DNA of 64,000 bases, taken from the NCBI RefSeq assembly GCF_003668995.1, contig NZ_CP033068.1:4464001-4528000 (forward strand), in the 5' to 3' direction. The notes under the pieces are model-generated. The model was not told the origin of the DNA, did no database searches, and saw only the letters and a program-made list of their open reading frames with translations. Position 1 is the first letter of the stretch, and each line of letters opens with the position of its first letter. The position numbers and the translations under genes were made by a program. Source of the DNA: Flavobacterium sp. 140616W15. Lineage in GTDB: Bacteria > Bacteroidota > Bacteroidia > Flavobacteriales > Flavobacteriaceae. Below are positions 18,726-27,742 of this stretch, in pieces.

Positions 18726-19916
18726 TTAGAAACCTACTGACCATCCAGTAGCCCATGTTGGTTGTGCGATACCACTTCCAGCTCCATTAGCAGCAGAAGA
18801 TTCAGTAGCAACAGCGGTAACATCAGCAGCAGTTCCATTTGTTTTCTTTCCTTTAGTTTCTACAGCGATATCAGAGATGTAGTTTACACTAGATACTTTT
18901 AAAGCTGTTCCAACAAAAGCAATAGTTTCATCGTTTTCAACATCAATACCAGTTTTCCATCCGCTTAAAACTACATTTGAAATAAGACCTTTAGTTCCTC
19001 TTCTTAATTTTATAGCTTGATTTTCTGTGTAAATAGTTGCATCAGCAGTACTTCCAGGTCCCACAAGAGTGATGTTTGTAATAGTAGGGTTAGCAATTGG
19101 AGTGTTTGCAAATCCTAATTCGAAGTTATCGGCTTCAATACCTCTATTCCCTTTTCCAAAATTTAATTTTCCGTACCAGTTTGTATTTTTTCCATTCCAT
19201 CCTTCAGTCCAGTCAAATTGATCATCTTCGTTACCGATAGCGATTAAATTTGTAGTGTTTACAGAACCTCCGAAGAATTCAAATCCATCATCAGCACCGT
19301 GAAAAGCTTGTACATTTTCAACAACTGTTCCAGAACCAACTCCGAAGAAAGATAGTCCGTTGAATTCTTTTTCAGTGTTATAAGCCGCTCCTGCATATTC
19401 GATTCTTAAGAATTTGATTGAACCAGAGTTATCATTAGATATAGTTCCACCATAAGTTAAATCTGCAACTTCTGATTGAGCTGTACTTGCTCCACCAGTA
19501 ACACGGTTAATTGGTGCTCTACCACAGATAACCAATCCACCCCAGTCTCCAGCGCCTTTAGTTGTTAAACCGCTTGTCATGACAACTGGTTTTGCAGCTG
19601 TACCATTTACATTAATTTTTCCTCCTTGCGCAATTGCAATATAAGCTTTTGTTCCGCCAGTACCTTGAATAACTGTTCCTGCAGGAATTGTTAATGTAGC
19701 CCCGTCATTTACTTGTAATTTTCCAGTTAATTTGTAAACTGTACTAGCGTCAAGTACTACTTCACCGTCACTAATAGTTCCTTTAAAGTCGTTAGCATTT
19801 ACAACAAATGTAGAAGTTGGTTTTTTGCTGTCGTTATTGTTATCGCTTGAACAGCTCGTAAGTAAGCTAGTTGATAAAGCAATAATTCCAAATAGTTTTA
19901 CAATTGATTTTTTCAT
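18726..19916 (-). CDS. Beta-helix-like surface lipoprotein of the phosphate cluster
   Basis: A 396-residue predicted lipoprotein with signal peptide and lipobox (SLLTSC, Cys22), then an Asp/Asn/Ser-rich linker. A repetitive Gly/Asn/Thr-rich region follows, typical of a right-handed beta-helix (VNDGATLTIPAGTVIQG, FHGADDGFEFFGGS, GNEDDQFDWTEGW). Homologues are often mislabelled as transporters. It lies directly behind a TonB-dependent receptor gene but has its own terminator-separated promoter with phased TAAC repeats. It is probably a surface-exposed partner acting on a phosphorus-containing substrate. This role is inferred from context. Confidence 0.75.
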   Translation of the reverse strand: MKKSIVKLFGIIALSTSLLTSCSSDNNNDSKKPTSTFVVNANDFKGTISDGEVVLDASTVYKLTGKLQVNDGATLTIPAGTVIQGTGGTKAYIAIAQGGKINVNGTAAKPVVMTSGLTTKGAGDWGGLVICGRAPINRVTGGASTAQSEVADLTYGGTISNDNSGSIKFLRIEYAGAAYNTEKEFNGLSFFGVGSGTVVENVQAFHGADDGFEFFGGSVNTTNLIAIGNEDDQFDWTEGWNGKNTNWYGKLNFGKGNRGIEADNFELGFANTPIANPTITNITLVGPGSTADATIYTENQAIKLRRGTKGLISNVVLSGWKTGIDVENDETIAFVGTALKVSSVNYISDIAVETKGKKTNGTAADVTAVATESSAANGAGSGIAQPTWATGWSVGF

Positions 19917-19953
19917 GGTTGTTTTGATAATTTTTGTGTTTAATATCTTGATG

Positions 19954-20052
19954 CAAAGATGGATTAGAAATCTTTTACGAATGTTAAGTAACTGTGATTG
20001 TTAGTTTAATAAAAACCTATTTTAAGATTAAATTAATGTTACTTAGCTGTTA
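19954..20052 (-). promoter_or_regulatory. Candidate Pho-box promoter of the beta-helix lipoprotein gene
   Basis: Minus-strand -7 candidate CATCTTTG (19961-19954). TAAC starts 25 bases upstream of its first base (plus-strand GTTA at 19983-19986). On the same 11-bp phase lie gtga (19994), ttta (20005), ccta (20016), atta (20027), GTTA (20038) and GTTA (20049). Three are exact, three differ at one or two positions. Confidence 0.5.
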
Positions 20053-20111
20053 ACTAAAGTTTTGGTTTATAGGTTGTATAGAGTAACTAGTTATTTGGTT
20101 ATCTCTAAAAC

Positions 20112-20146
20112 AAAAAGGATCAACAATTTAATGCTGATCCTTTTTT
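20112..20146 (-). terminator. Terminator of the TonB-dependent receptor gene
   Basis: The hairpin GGATCA/TGATCC, with A5 before and T6 after, lies just beyond the receptor stop on the minus strand. Confidence 0.8.
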
Positions 20147-20167
20147 AGTTCTGTGTTTGATGTAGCC

Positions 20168-22927
20168 TTAAAAGCTGTAATTAAGTTTAAAACTTATTCC
20201 TAATCCTTTTTTGTATGATAAAACGTTAACATCCCCAGAGACGTTTTCTTGAACTCTACTGATTGTAGGATCTAAGATGTTTTTTACAACAAAGTCTAAT
20301 CCTAAGTTTTTATTCAGTTTGGTTTTTGCAATAAAATCTAATGAACCAAATGCTTTGTCTACTAAATTTCCTCTTCCATTTGTTCCAATAGCATTTATTC
20401 TATCTGAAAAATAAGAGTATGCAATAGTGGTGTTTAAGCTTTTTTCTTTATTGCTCCATTCAGTTAGATAAGAAAGATCAGCATTTAAAAGTAAATCAGA
20501 AGCTCCGGTAAATTGACTCTTTTTGTTTGTGAAATCAACTTGGTAATCAGTTTCTCTCTCAACTTTTTCAGAATTTAATTCCTGATTACTGTATAAGTAA
20601 GAAGCATTAATACCTGCAGTAAGTTTTTTTGAATTAGCATCATTAAAACTAAAAATCTGTTTGCGATATTCAACTTCCCCTCCAGCAACATATCCATAGT
20701 CACCTGTGTTAATGTAAGATATATCATTTGAAGAAGATGCAATTGTAACTTCATTCATTGGATTAAGGATGTATTTACCAAAAGCAGTAAAGGAAATTAA
20801 TTCATCACTTTTAGGGAACATTTCCCATTTAAGATCTAAGTTGTAATCATCTGATTCGTATAAATATGGGTTACCTATTTTTACTTGTAAAACTTCTTCA
20901 TAAACAAATAATGCTCTTTCTTTAAATTGTGGTAAAGTATATGTTTTACTAAATCCTAAACGTAAATTTTGTTTTTCGTTTAACTCATATTTCATTGTTA
21001 AACTTGGTAAGAAAGCCAATTTATCTAATCTATCACTTCCAATATCACCTAATTGTGTGTTCCAGTCAACATCTTGAATTAATGATTCTAATCGAAGGCC
21101 CAAAACAGCTGTTAATTTAGGATTGAATTTATATTCTGTGTTAGCATAACCGCCAAGGATAGTTTGCTTACCATTATAAGTTTGAGGATCTAGAGCATCA
21201 CTAATTTGAGAGTTTCCTCTAAATGTCGAAACGTTGAAGTATCCATTATTGAAGTTGTCATTGTTGTAAAACAAATCTAGATTGTTTGGATCAACAATAA
21301 AGTTTCTGAAACCATCATTTGATTGAAAGTTGAATTGAGTAGCTTCAAATTTTCTGTTTTTGATTCTTCCATTCGCACCTAAAGTGATTTTTCCTTTAAA
21401 TTCATCATCACTATTTTTATTGAATTTATAATCAATAGAAGCATTTGCTGCTAATTCATCTTCTCTTAGTTTTTGAAAGTATCTATTATTTTCAGGTCTT
21501 GAAATAGTAGATAATACATAGCCATTTGGTTCGTTTCTAAAAGTATTTTGAATTCTGTCGGGCATAGATCCGTCAACAATATTGTATGAAACACCCCAGT
21601 TTAATTTTGATCGGTCTGTTAGTTTATGATCTCCTAATAATTGATTTACCCAAAGACTATTTTTTTCATAATTAAAACGACGGATCAATCCATTTCCATT
21701 ATTGGCGATATCTACTATGTAACCGTAATATTCTTCTTTAGACTGAGTTGAACTATTAATATAAAGTGTGTTAAAATTAACTTTGTTATTTGTGTTAATT
21801 TTATATCCAATATTTAACAAACCAGTAGAATTAGTTTGGTAGCTCATGTCTTTGTATGTATGGAAGTCTTTATATGCAACTCCTGCACCGTTTACACTTC
21901 CTCTTGCTGTACCATTTTTGACTGCATTGTATTCGTTACTGAAATTTGCAGTTGCAAAAAAGCTTAATTTACCTTGCTCACCTACGTTAAAAGTTTTTCC
22001 TCCTGATATTCCAATAGATCCAGCGAAAGGCGCTTTTTTATCTGTTTGTAAAGTATTGAAGTTGTATTGAGTAAGAGGGTTATTTGGAATTTTCGGGTTT
22101 GAGAATCCAAAACTATTAATGCCTTTTTGTAATCTAAAATCGTCTTCTGCTAATGCGTTTGTATTAACATTAGATCCTATTTCGATTTTAAAGAAACCAT
22201 TTCCTTTGTAATCTTTAGATGCTATGTCTACGTTTCCTCCAGCAAAATCTCCATATAATTTACTGCTATAAACTTTATCAACAGATACATATTCAACAAT
22301 ATCAGTAGAGAAAATATCTAAGCTAATGTTTTTCTTTTCAGGATCATTTGATGGAATTGGTAATCCGTTCATAGTTGTAGAATTGTAACGATCGCCTAAA
22401 CCTCTAACAAAAATATTACCTGTTCCCTCTTGTTTTGTAATACCAGTAGTTTTAGTAACTGCAGTTGCTACATCGCTAACTCCTTTTCGTGAAAGTTCTT
22501 GAGCTCCAATAGATTGTTTGATCTCTACGGCATTTTTTTGTTCTAATAGTAATGCTGATTCTTTTTGTCTGCTTACAGACGATGCTTTTACTACTACATC
22601 TTTAAGAGTGTAACTCCCTGAAGATAATGTTTGATTACTAGTTGTCGTTTCATTTGCTTTAACAATTACGATTGCTTCTACAGTTTCGTACCCCAAGAAA
22701 CTATAAATTACTGTGTAGCTGCCAGGAGCTATGTTTATCGAATATTTACCATCGATATCAGTATTAGCACTGTTGTTAGTTCCTTTAATAAGAACGTTTG
22801 CAAATGGAAGTGCTTCATTATTAGTTTGTTTGTCTGTTAAAACCCCAGAAATTGTACCTTTGGTCTGAGCCATAGAAACAGCACAAATAAATAATGTAAT
22901 AAATAGAAATTTTAAGTTGAATTTCAT
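20168..22927 (-). CDS. TonB-dependent outer-membrane receptor, phosphate cluster
   Basis: A 919-residue TonB-dependent receptor. The signal peptide (about 1-21, ending SMAQ) is followed by a carboxypeptidase-regulatory-like beta-sandwich (about 22-105, GTISGVLTDKQTNNEALPFA). A plug domain (about 130-240) carries GTGNIFVRGLGDRYNSTTMNG, and a 22-strand barrel follows, ending in an aromatic-terminated strand (ISFKLNYSF). The start at 22927 (MKFNLKFLF) gives a clean signal peptide; the upstream ATG at 22984 falls within the promoter. No SusD-like gene is beside it. It is divergent from phoB and preceded by phased TAAC repeats, so phosphate-starvation induction and uptake of a phosphorus compound are inferred. 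Confidence 0.88.
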   Translation of the reverse strand: MKFNLKFLFITLFICAVSMAQTKGTISGVLTDKQTNNEALPFANVLIKGTNNSANTDIDGKYSINIAPGSYTVIYSFLGYETVEAIVIVKANETTTSNQTLSSGSYTLKDVVVKASSVSRQKESALLLEQKNAVEIKQSIGAQELSRKGVSDVATAVTKTTGITKQEGTGNIFVRGLGDRYNSTTMNGLPIPSNDPEKKNISLDIFSTDIVEYVSVDKVYSSKLYGDFAGGNVDIASKDYKGNGFFKIEIGSNVNTNALAEDDFRLQKGINSFGFSNPKIPNNPLTQYNFNTLQTDKKAPFAGSIGISGGKTFNVGEQGKLSFFATANFSNEYNAVKNGTARGSVNGAGVAYKDFHTYKDMSYQTNSTGLLNIGYKINTNNKVNFNTLYINSSTQSKEEYYGYIVDIANNGNGLIRRFNYEKNSLWVNQLLGDHKLTDRSKLNWGVSYNIVDGSMPDRIQNTFRNEPNGYVLSTISRPENNRYFQKLREDELAANASIDYKFNKNSDDEFKGKITLGANGRIKNRKFEATQFNFQSNDGFRNFIVDPNNLDLFYNNDNFNNGYFNVSTFRGNSQISDALDPQTYNGKQTILGGYANTEYKFNPKLTAVLGLRLESLIQDVDWNTQLGDIGSDRLDKLAFLPSLTMKYELNEKQNLRLGFSKTYTLPQFKERALFVYEEVLQVKIGNPYLYESDDYNLDLKWEMFPKSDELISFTAFGKYILNPMNEVTIASSSNDISYINTGDYGYVAGGEVEYRKQIFSFNDANSKKLTAGINASYLYSNQELNSEKVERETDYQVDFTNKKSQFTGASDLLLNADLSYLTEWSNKEKSLNTTIAYSYFSDRINAIGTNGRGNLVDKAFGSLDFIAKTKLNKNLGLDFVVKNILDPTISRVQENVSGDVNVLSYKKGLGISFKLNYSF

Positions 22928-22955
22928 TTTCGTTTGTTGTTTGTTTATTTTTTTG

Positions 22956-23032
22956 CAAATAAAGGACGGCTGTGTAAAGTTCATGTTAGCTACTTGTTAT
23001 TCTTTTGTCTCCAATATATTATGAAATTGTTA
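22956..23032 (-). promoter_or_regulatory. Candidate Pho-box promoter of the TonB receptor gene
   Basis: Minus-strand -7 candidate TTTATTTG (22963-22956). TAAC begins 25 bases upstream of it (plus GTTA 22985-22988). Further copies lie on an exact 11-bp phase: GTTA 22996, gtct 23007, atta 23018, GTTA 23029. The same stretch contains the direct repeat TTATGAAATT at 23019 and 23030, again 11 bp apart. Confidence 0.6.
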
Positions 23033-23090
23033 TGAAATTAAATTACGGTTAACACTACTTTTTAACAGTCGATTTATTATTATCTTTACA

Positions 23091-23098
23091 CTCGCAAC
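23091..23098 (+). promoter_or_regulatory. Candidate -7 element of phoB
   Basis: TATCTTTA differs from TAnnTTTG only at the last base, 62 bp before the phoB ATG. Two TAAC words upstream (23050, 23063) are 13 bp apart, so they do not fit the 11-bp phase of the other cluster promoters. Confidence 0.35.
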
Positions 23099-23159
23099 TA
23101 GATTCATTGAATGTTATATAGTATAAGTATCAATGAGATAACCCAATTTTTGCCATTTT

Positions 23160-23843
23160 ATGAAAAAAACACAAACTAAGATTTTACTAGTAGATGATGA
23201 ACCGGATATTTTAGAAATTGTTGGATATAATCTTTCTCAGGAAGGCTATCAGATAATTACTGCCTCTAACGGAAAAGATGCAATTGCAAAAGCACAAAAA
23301 GAATTGCCAGATCTTATAATAATGGACGTTATGATGGCCGAAATGGATGGTATGGAAGCTTGTGAGCATATTCGAAAAATCCCTGAATTAAATAATGTTA
23401 TCATTACATTCTTAACAGCAAGAAGTGAAGACTATTCTCAAGTTGCTGGTTTTGATGCTGGAGCAGATGATTATATCACTAAGCCTATTAAGCCAAAATT
23501 ATTGGTAAGTAAAGTAAAAGCATTGTTGAGACGCCTAAAAGAGCAAGAGGTTAGTAGTGATACATTAAATGTAGGTGGTATCGAAATTAATCGTGAAGAA
23601 TATAAAATCGTAAAAGATAATATTGAAATTGCTTTGCCTAGAAAAGAATTTGAATTGTTCTATTTATTGGCTTCAAAACCTGGAAAAGTATTCAAGCGTG
23701 ATGAAATTCTTGATAAAGTTTGGGGCAATGAAGTAGTTGTAGGAGGAAGAACGATTGATGTGCATATTCGAAAATTGAGAGAAAAAATCGGCGAAGATTT
23801 ATTTAAAACCATCAAAGGAGTAGGATACAAATTCGAGGTTTAA
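23160..23843 (+). CDS. phoB: PhoB-like response regulator
   Basis: A 227-residue OmpR/PhoB-family regulator. The receiver domain (about 6-120) has DDE at 12-14, phospho-acceptor Asp56 (LIIMDVMMAEMDG), the switch Thr in FLTARSED and Lys in YITKPI. A C-terminal winged-helix DNA-binding domain (about 135-226) has LPRKEFELFYLLASKPGKVF and RTIDVHIRKLREKIG. It is followed by a PhoR-type kinase, divergent from a TonB receptor, and two genes upstream of an OprO/P porin. This context makes the phosphate-starvation assignment strong. Binding to the 11-bp TAAC repeats is inferred, matching the 11-bp repeat geometry of the classical Pho box. Confidence 0.88.
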   Translation: MKKTQTKILLVDDEPDILEIVGYNLSQEGYQIITASNGKDAIAKAQKELPDLIIMDVMMAEMDGMEACEHIRKIPELNNVIITFLTARSEDYSQVAGFDAGADDYITKPIKPKLLVSKVKALLRRLKEQEVSSDTLNVGGIEINREEYKIVKDNIEIALPRKEFELFYLLASKPGKVFKRDEILDKVWGNEVVVGGRTIDVHIRKLREKIGEDLFKTIKGVGYKFEV

Positions 23844-23887
23844 ATTAAAGATTACCAAACAAAAGCATAATGCAAAGAAATCAGAAT

Positions 23888-23895
23888 TATCTTTG
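23888..23895 (+). promoter_or_regulatory. -7 element before phoR
   Basis: TATCTTTG, an exact TAnnTTTG match, lies in the phoB-phoR gap 23 bp before the phoR start. It suggests phoR can be transcribed on its own. Confidence 0.5.
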
Positions 23896-23917
23896 TAGAA
23901 AGCTATCCATGAATTAA

Positions 23918-24997
23918 ATGAAAATAAGTTTTAAAAAAACCTATAAGTTTGCTGTAAAGTCAGCATTATATATAAGTCTCTTTGCTACAGGATTCGTAAT
24001 AATTTTGATTTTATTATTCTTCAAAAATAAAACAATAAATTTATTACCGTTTAGTATTGTTTTTCTCATATCTGTATATGCGTTCTCATTTGTCGTATTA
24101 CAATATCGTGTAGAGCGTTTTATTTACCGAAGAGTAAAAAAAATCTACGATGAGGTTTCATTACTAGAATCTAGTACACTCATCAACCAGCCGATTACAA
24201 CCGACATGGAAACGCTTTCGCGTGAAGTCAAAAAATTCGCTACCGATAAAAAGCTTGAAATCGAAATGCTGGAAATTCGTGAAGAATACCGTCGTGAGTT
24301 TTTGGGTAACGTTTCGCATGAGCTTAAAACTCCATTGTTTACTGTTCAGGGTTATGTTTCAACATTACTAGATGGAGCGATGGAAGACAAGACTATTCGA
24401 AAAAAATATCTTAAACGAGCTGAAAAAGGAGTAGAGCGATTAATTTATATCGTCGAAGACTTAGATATGATTACTAAATTAGAATCAGGGGATTTAAATT
24501 TGGTAATTACTAATTTTGATATCATAGAGCTTATTCAAAATGTTTTTGATTTATTGGAAATGAAAGCCGATAAAAAGAAGATAAAATTAACTTACGAGAA
24601 GAAATATCTGCAACCTATTTTCGTTAAAGGGGATAAAGATAGAATTCAGCAAATACTAGAGAATCTGATTGTAAATTCTATTAAATACGGCAGACAAGGC
24701 GGAACAACAGAAGTTGGAGTAGTAAATCTTACAAAGAAAAAAGTACTTATTCGTATTAGTGATAATGGAGAAGGAGTGGAGAAACAAAATATACCAAGAC
24801 TTTTTGAGCGATTCTATAGAGTAGATAAAAGTGGAGCTCGCTCAGAAGGAGGCTCGGGATTAGGACTAGCTATAGTTAAACATATTATCGAAGCTCATAA
24901 AGAGAAAGTATATGTAGAGAGTGAGTTTGGTATAGGCTCAGAGTTTTCATTCACATTAGAAAAAGCATATAAGAGTGCTAATACTGAAGTTAAATAA
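23918..24997 (+). CDS. phoR: PhoR-like sensor histidine kinase
   Basis: A 359-residue kinase with two transmembrane helices (about 14-35 and 42-62) joined by a very short loop, so no sizeable periplasmic sensor. A HAMP-like linker follows, then HisKA with His134 (FLGNVSHELKTPL), and HATPase_c with the N box QILENLIVNSIKYG, G1 ISDNGEGV and G2 SGLGLAIVKH. There is no PAS domain, in contrast to many PhoR proteins. The lack of an external sensor fits PhoR sensing through the membrane, as in enteric bacteria, but the Pst-PhoU partners are not in this window. It lies 74 bp behind phoB. Confidence 0.87.
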   Translation: MKISFKKTYKFAVKSALYISLFATGFVIILILLFFKNKTINLLPFSIVFLISVYAFSFVVLQYRVERFIYRRVKKIYDEVSLLESSTLINQPITTDMETLSREVKKFATDKKLEIEMLEIREEYRREFLGNVSHELKTPLFTVQGYVSTLLDGAMEDKTIRKKYLKRAEKGVERLIYIVEDLDMITKLESGDLNLVITNFDIIELIQNVFDLLEMKADKKKIKLTYEKKYLQPIFVKGDKDRIQQILENLIVNSIKYGRQGGTTEVGVVNLTKKKVLIRISDNGEGVEKQNIPRLFERFYRVDKSGARSEGGSGLGLAIVKHIIEAHKEKVYVESEFGIGSEFSFTLEKAYKSANTEVK

Positions 24998-25093
24998 ATG
25001 TAATCTTAATGCCTTGATTAGGTATAAAATACCCTCCTTTTAACACCAATTTAAAATTGTCGGTCAGTTCTTAATATTAAATTCTTATTATGA

Positions 25094-25137
25094 TAACATC
25101 TTGGTAACGTTATGTTAACTTTGATGGGTGATTTTTG
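25094..25137 (+). promoter_or_regulatory. Candidate Pho-box promoter of the OprO/P porin gene
   Basis: Three exact TAAC words start at 25094, 25105 and 25116, each 11 bp apart. The -7 candidate GATTTTTG (25130-25137) starts 25 bases after the middle TAAC, the same spacing as in the other two cluster promoters. An alternative -7, TAACTTTG (25116-25123), overlaps the third repeat. Confidence 0.6.
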
Positions 25138-25166
25138 CATTCTGAACGCGGAGTTAAAAAAATAAG

Positions 25167-26486
25167 ATGAGAAAATTTTTAGTTGTAGCTTTATCTTTGG
25201 TGGCCAGTGGGATCCATGCACAAGAGATAAACAAAGAAGAAATAAAGAAAGAGGTAGTTCGTATTTTAGATTCTATAAATAAGGCAAAAGAAAGTGCAAC
25301 ACTAGCAGAACCAAAATTGGAACCTGCTCCTAAAGCAGAAGAAAAGGAGCACTGGTACGAAAAAATTTCTTTGAGAGGTTATGCACAAATAAGATATAAC
25401 GGATTGTTGTCTACCAATGATAAAGTTTCATGCGAGCAGTGTGATAGATCTTGGGGAACAACATCTACAGAGCCAAATGCGAAATCTAATAATGGATTTT
25501 TTATCAGACGTGCTCGATTAGTATTTTCTGGACAAGTACATCCCAATGTATTTTTTTACTTTCAACCAGATTTTGCAAGTTCGCCAAGTACAGGAATTAA
25601 CAATTTCGTTCAAGTTAGAGACATATACTTCGATGTTTCATTTGATCCTAAAAGAGAATACCGTGTTCGTGTAGGGCAAAGTAAAATTCCTTATGGATTC
25701 GAAAATATGCAATCTAGTTCTGTTCGACTTGCCTTGGATAGAAATGATGCAATGAATAGCGCTATATTAAATGAACGTGATTTAGGAGTGTTTTTTTATT
25801 GGGCACCAAGCAAAATAAGAGAGCGTTTCGAAATGTTAGTTAAAGATGGTTACAAAGGTTCAGGTGACTATGGTGTTTTTGCTTTTGGAGTTTACAACGG
25901 ACAAATTGCAAATAAACTAGATAGTAACAGAGATTTGAATGTTGTAGCAAGAGTTACTTATCCTTTTGTAATTGGAAACCAAATTATTGAACCAGGACTT
26001 CAAGCTTATACTGGGAAATGGGCATTTACCAATGAGATTTCATCAGGAGTACCTGTAAATGCCGATAAACAATATGTTAAGGATCAAAGAGTAGGGGCAA
26101 CATTTGTTCTCTATCCTAAACCTTTTGGAATTCAGACAGAATATAATATAGGTAAAGGGCCTCGTTATAACAAAGAAACTAATAGTGTTGATTTAACAAA
26201 TATAAATGGAGGTTATGTTTTATTAAATTATAAATGGGATTTAGGAAAACAACTATTATATCCTTTTGCAAAATTTCAATATTATGATGGAGGGAAAAAA
26301 TATGAGAAAGATGCCCGAAGTTATGTAGTTAGGGATTATGAAATTGGAATAGAATGGCAACCATTAAAAGCACTAGAGCTTACCGCAGAATACGTTATTG
26401 CAGATAGAACTTTTGAAGATAGCGTGTTACCAAATAACCGACAACAGGGAAATCTATTGAGAATACAAGCTCAATTTAATTTCTAA
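25167..26486 (+). CDS. Phosphate-selective porin O/P family protein
   Basis: A 439-residue outer-membrane porin. The signal peptide ends at IHAQE (about residue 19), followed by a short coiled coil rich in Lys and Glu (about 20-60). The OprO/OprP-type barrel then begins (GYAQIRYNGL, FFIRRARLVFSGQ, FYFQPDF, RVGQSKIPYGFENMQSS), and the last strand ends in IQAQFNF with a terminal Phe. OprP-like porins carry phosphate or polyphosphate across the outer membrane. It stands behind phoR with its own promoter carrying three phased TAAC repeats, consistent with induction by PhoB. Confidence 0.87.
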   Translation: MRKFLVVALSLVASGIHAQEINKEEIKKEVVRILDSINKAKESATLAEPKLEPAPKAEEKEHWYEKISLRGYAQIRYNGLLSTNDKVSCEQCDRSWGTTSTEPNAKSNNGFFIRRARLVFSGQVHPNVFFYFQPDFASSPSTGINNFVQVRDIYFDVSFDPKREYRVRVGQSKIPYGFENMQSSSVRLALDRNDAMNSAILNERDLGVFFYWAPSKIRERFEMLVKDGYKGSGDYGVFAFGVYNGQIANKLDSNRDLNVVARVTYPFVIGNQIIEPGLQAYTGKWAFTNEISSGVPVNADKQYVKDQRVGATFVLYPKPFGIQTEYNIGKGPRYNKETNSVDLTNINGGYVLLNYKWDLGKQLLYPFAKFQYYDGGKKYEKDARSYVVRDYEIGIEWQPLKALELTAEYVIADRTFEDSVLPNNRQQGNLLRIQAQFNF

Positions 26487-26505
26487 AAAAATATAAAGAT
26501 GGGGT

Positions 26506-27576
26506 TTATTGTTTTTCGAAAACGGAAAATAATGAACTCCATTTTGCTTTCTTTTTGTATTGAGGTAATCCTTTATATTCGTTGATTTTTGCGATATCTT
26601 CAATTTTAAAATCATCTTGTAATGCGTAAGGAACAAGACCTTCTTCTTGTAATTTCTCTGCCAGATATAATTGTTCATATTGACCAGGAGTAGGTATAAA
26701 AAAAGCTTTCTTTTCTAATTTAACCAAATCCATTACGGTTGTGTAACCAGAACGACATAAGATTTGTTCACTTTCGTTAAAAGTTTGCTCTAGTTGTCGT
26801 GTATTCATGAAGTTGTAATAGGTAACATTCTCAATGACTTCCTTTTTTTGATCTTTTTCGACGATGCCTTTTACAAAAACCACTTTCCCTTTGTAGCGAA
26901 GTACTTCTTTTTTTAATTTTTCCTCAAGATAGCCTCGTTGAGGTTCTGGTCCCGATAAGATAACCATTAAATCATATACTTTTGGCGTTTCTTTCTTACG
27001 CATTCTACTTAAAGGACCAATGTATTTTAATTTAATTTTTTTGGATTTTAAATGACCTAATTCACCAGTAAGATTGGGCTTCTTTTTTATATCAGGAACC
27101 CAGCATTCAGTATATTTCTTTATAAAGTATTGATGACATTTACTGGTAAGCCAAGTAGTATTTCCTGTCATCACATTTAATTGATGCGTGATAAAAACCG
27201 AAGGTATTTTGTTAGAGTAAACTCCTAAGCGATTGTCAGAAATAATACCATCAATGCCATATTTTTTTATCCAGGACTTCACCATCTTTTTCTCATCCAG
27301 AACAGCTTCAATCATTTTAGGACTATTTTTGATTAATTTCCATTTAAAGTTTTTGCCATTTTTTGCATATTCTATTTGGTAGGAAGGCAGTTCTAATGTT
27401 TGGATATAAGGAAATTCTTTTCGTAATAATTCTAAAGCAATGCCATCAGAAGCGATTATCGGAATATAATTGTTTTCCTGTAGTGCTTTAATTATAGGAA
27501 TACATCTTGTGGCGTGACCTAAACCCCAATTTAATGGAGCAATAAGAATGGTTTTATTGGTTGAATCTAAATTCAT
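26506..27576 (-). CDS. MurG-like glycosyltransferase (GT28-type fold)
   Basis: A 356-residue GT-B glycosyltransferase. The N-terminal domain begins with ILIAPLNWGLGHATRCIPI, the Gly-rich acceptor loop of the MurG/MGDG-synthase class. The C-terminal nucleotide-sugar domain has VILSGPEPQRGYLE and CRSGYTTVMDLVKLEKKAFFIPTPGQYEQ in sequence, with the Gln/Glu pocket usual for UDP-sugars. MurG itself is excluded by length and lack of its motifs. It converges with the porin gene of the phosphate cluster. A role in replacing phospholipids by glycolipids under phosphate limitation is attractive but only inferred. Confidence 0.75.
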   Translation of the reverse strand: MNLDSTNKTILIAPLNWGLGHATRCIPIIKALQENNYIPIIASDGIALELLRKEFPYIQTLELPSYQIEYAKNGKNFKWKLIKNSPKMIEAVLDEKKMVKSWIKKYGIDGIISDNRLGVYSNKIPSVFITHQLNVMTGNTTWLTSKCHQYFIKKYTECWVPDIKKKPNLTGELGHLKSKKIKLKYIGPLSRMRKKETPKVYDLMVILSGPEPQRGYLEEKLKKEVLRYKGKVVFVKGIVEKDQKKEVIENVTYYNFMNTRQLEQTFNESEQILCRSGYTTVMDLVKLEKKAFFIPTPGQYEQLYLAEKLQEEGLVPYALQDDFKIEDIAKINEYKGLPQYKKKAKWSSLFSVFEKQ

Positions 27577-27682
27577 ATAGAATTGGGTTATGTTAAGTTA
27601 ACCCTGCGAAAGTTACAAATAGTAAGTGTTTTCCTTATTTATAAATGATTACTAAAATATTAAGTTATTATTTTAGTAAATT

Positions 27683-27721
27683 AAAAAAGGCTAGACATGA
27701 TAAGAAGTCTAACCTTTTTTT
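27683..27721 (-). terminator. Terminator of the Lys/Ala-rich protein gene
   Basis: Arms GGCTAGAC and GTCTAACC (one mismatch) lie between A6 and T7, 22 bp beyond the stop at 27743. On the minus strand it ends in a run of six T. Confidence 0.65.
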
Positions 27722-27742
27722 AGTTTATCAAGAACAAGTTAT

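Noticed and set aside
22985..23066. TAAC words (23050, 23063) as a Pho box for phoB itself on the plus strand.
   Set aside because: They are 13 bp apart and 28 bases from the phoB -7 candidate, so they do not fit the 11-bp phase and 25-base distance seen at the other three promoters.
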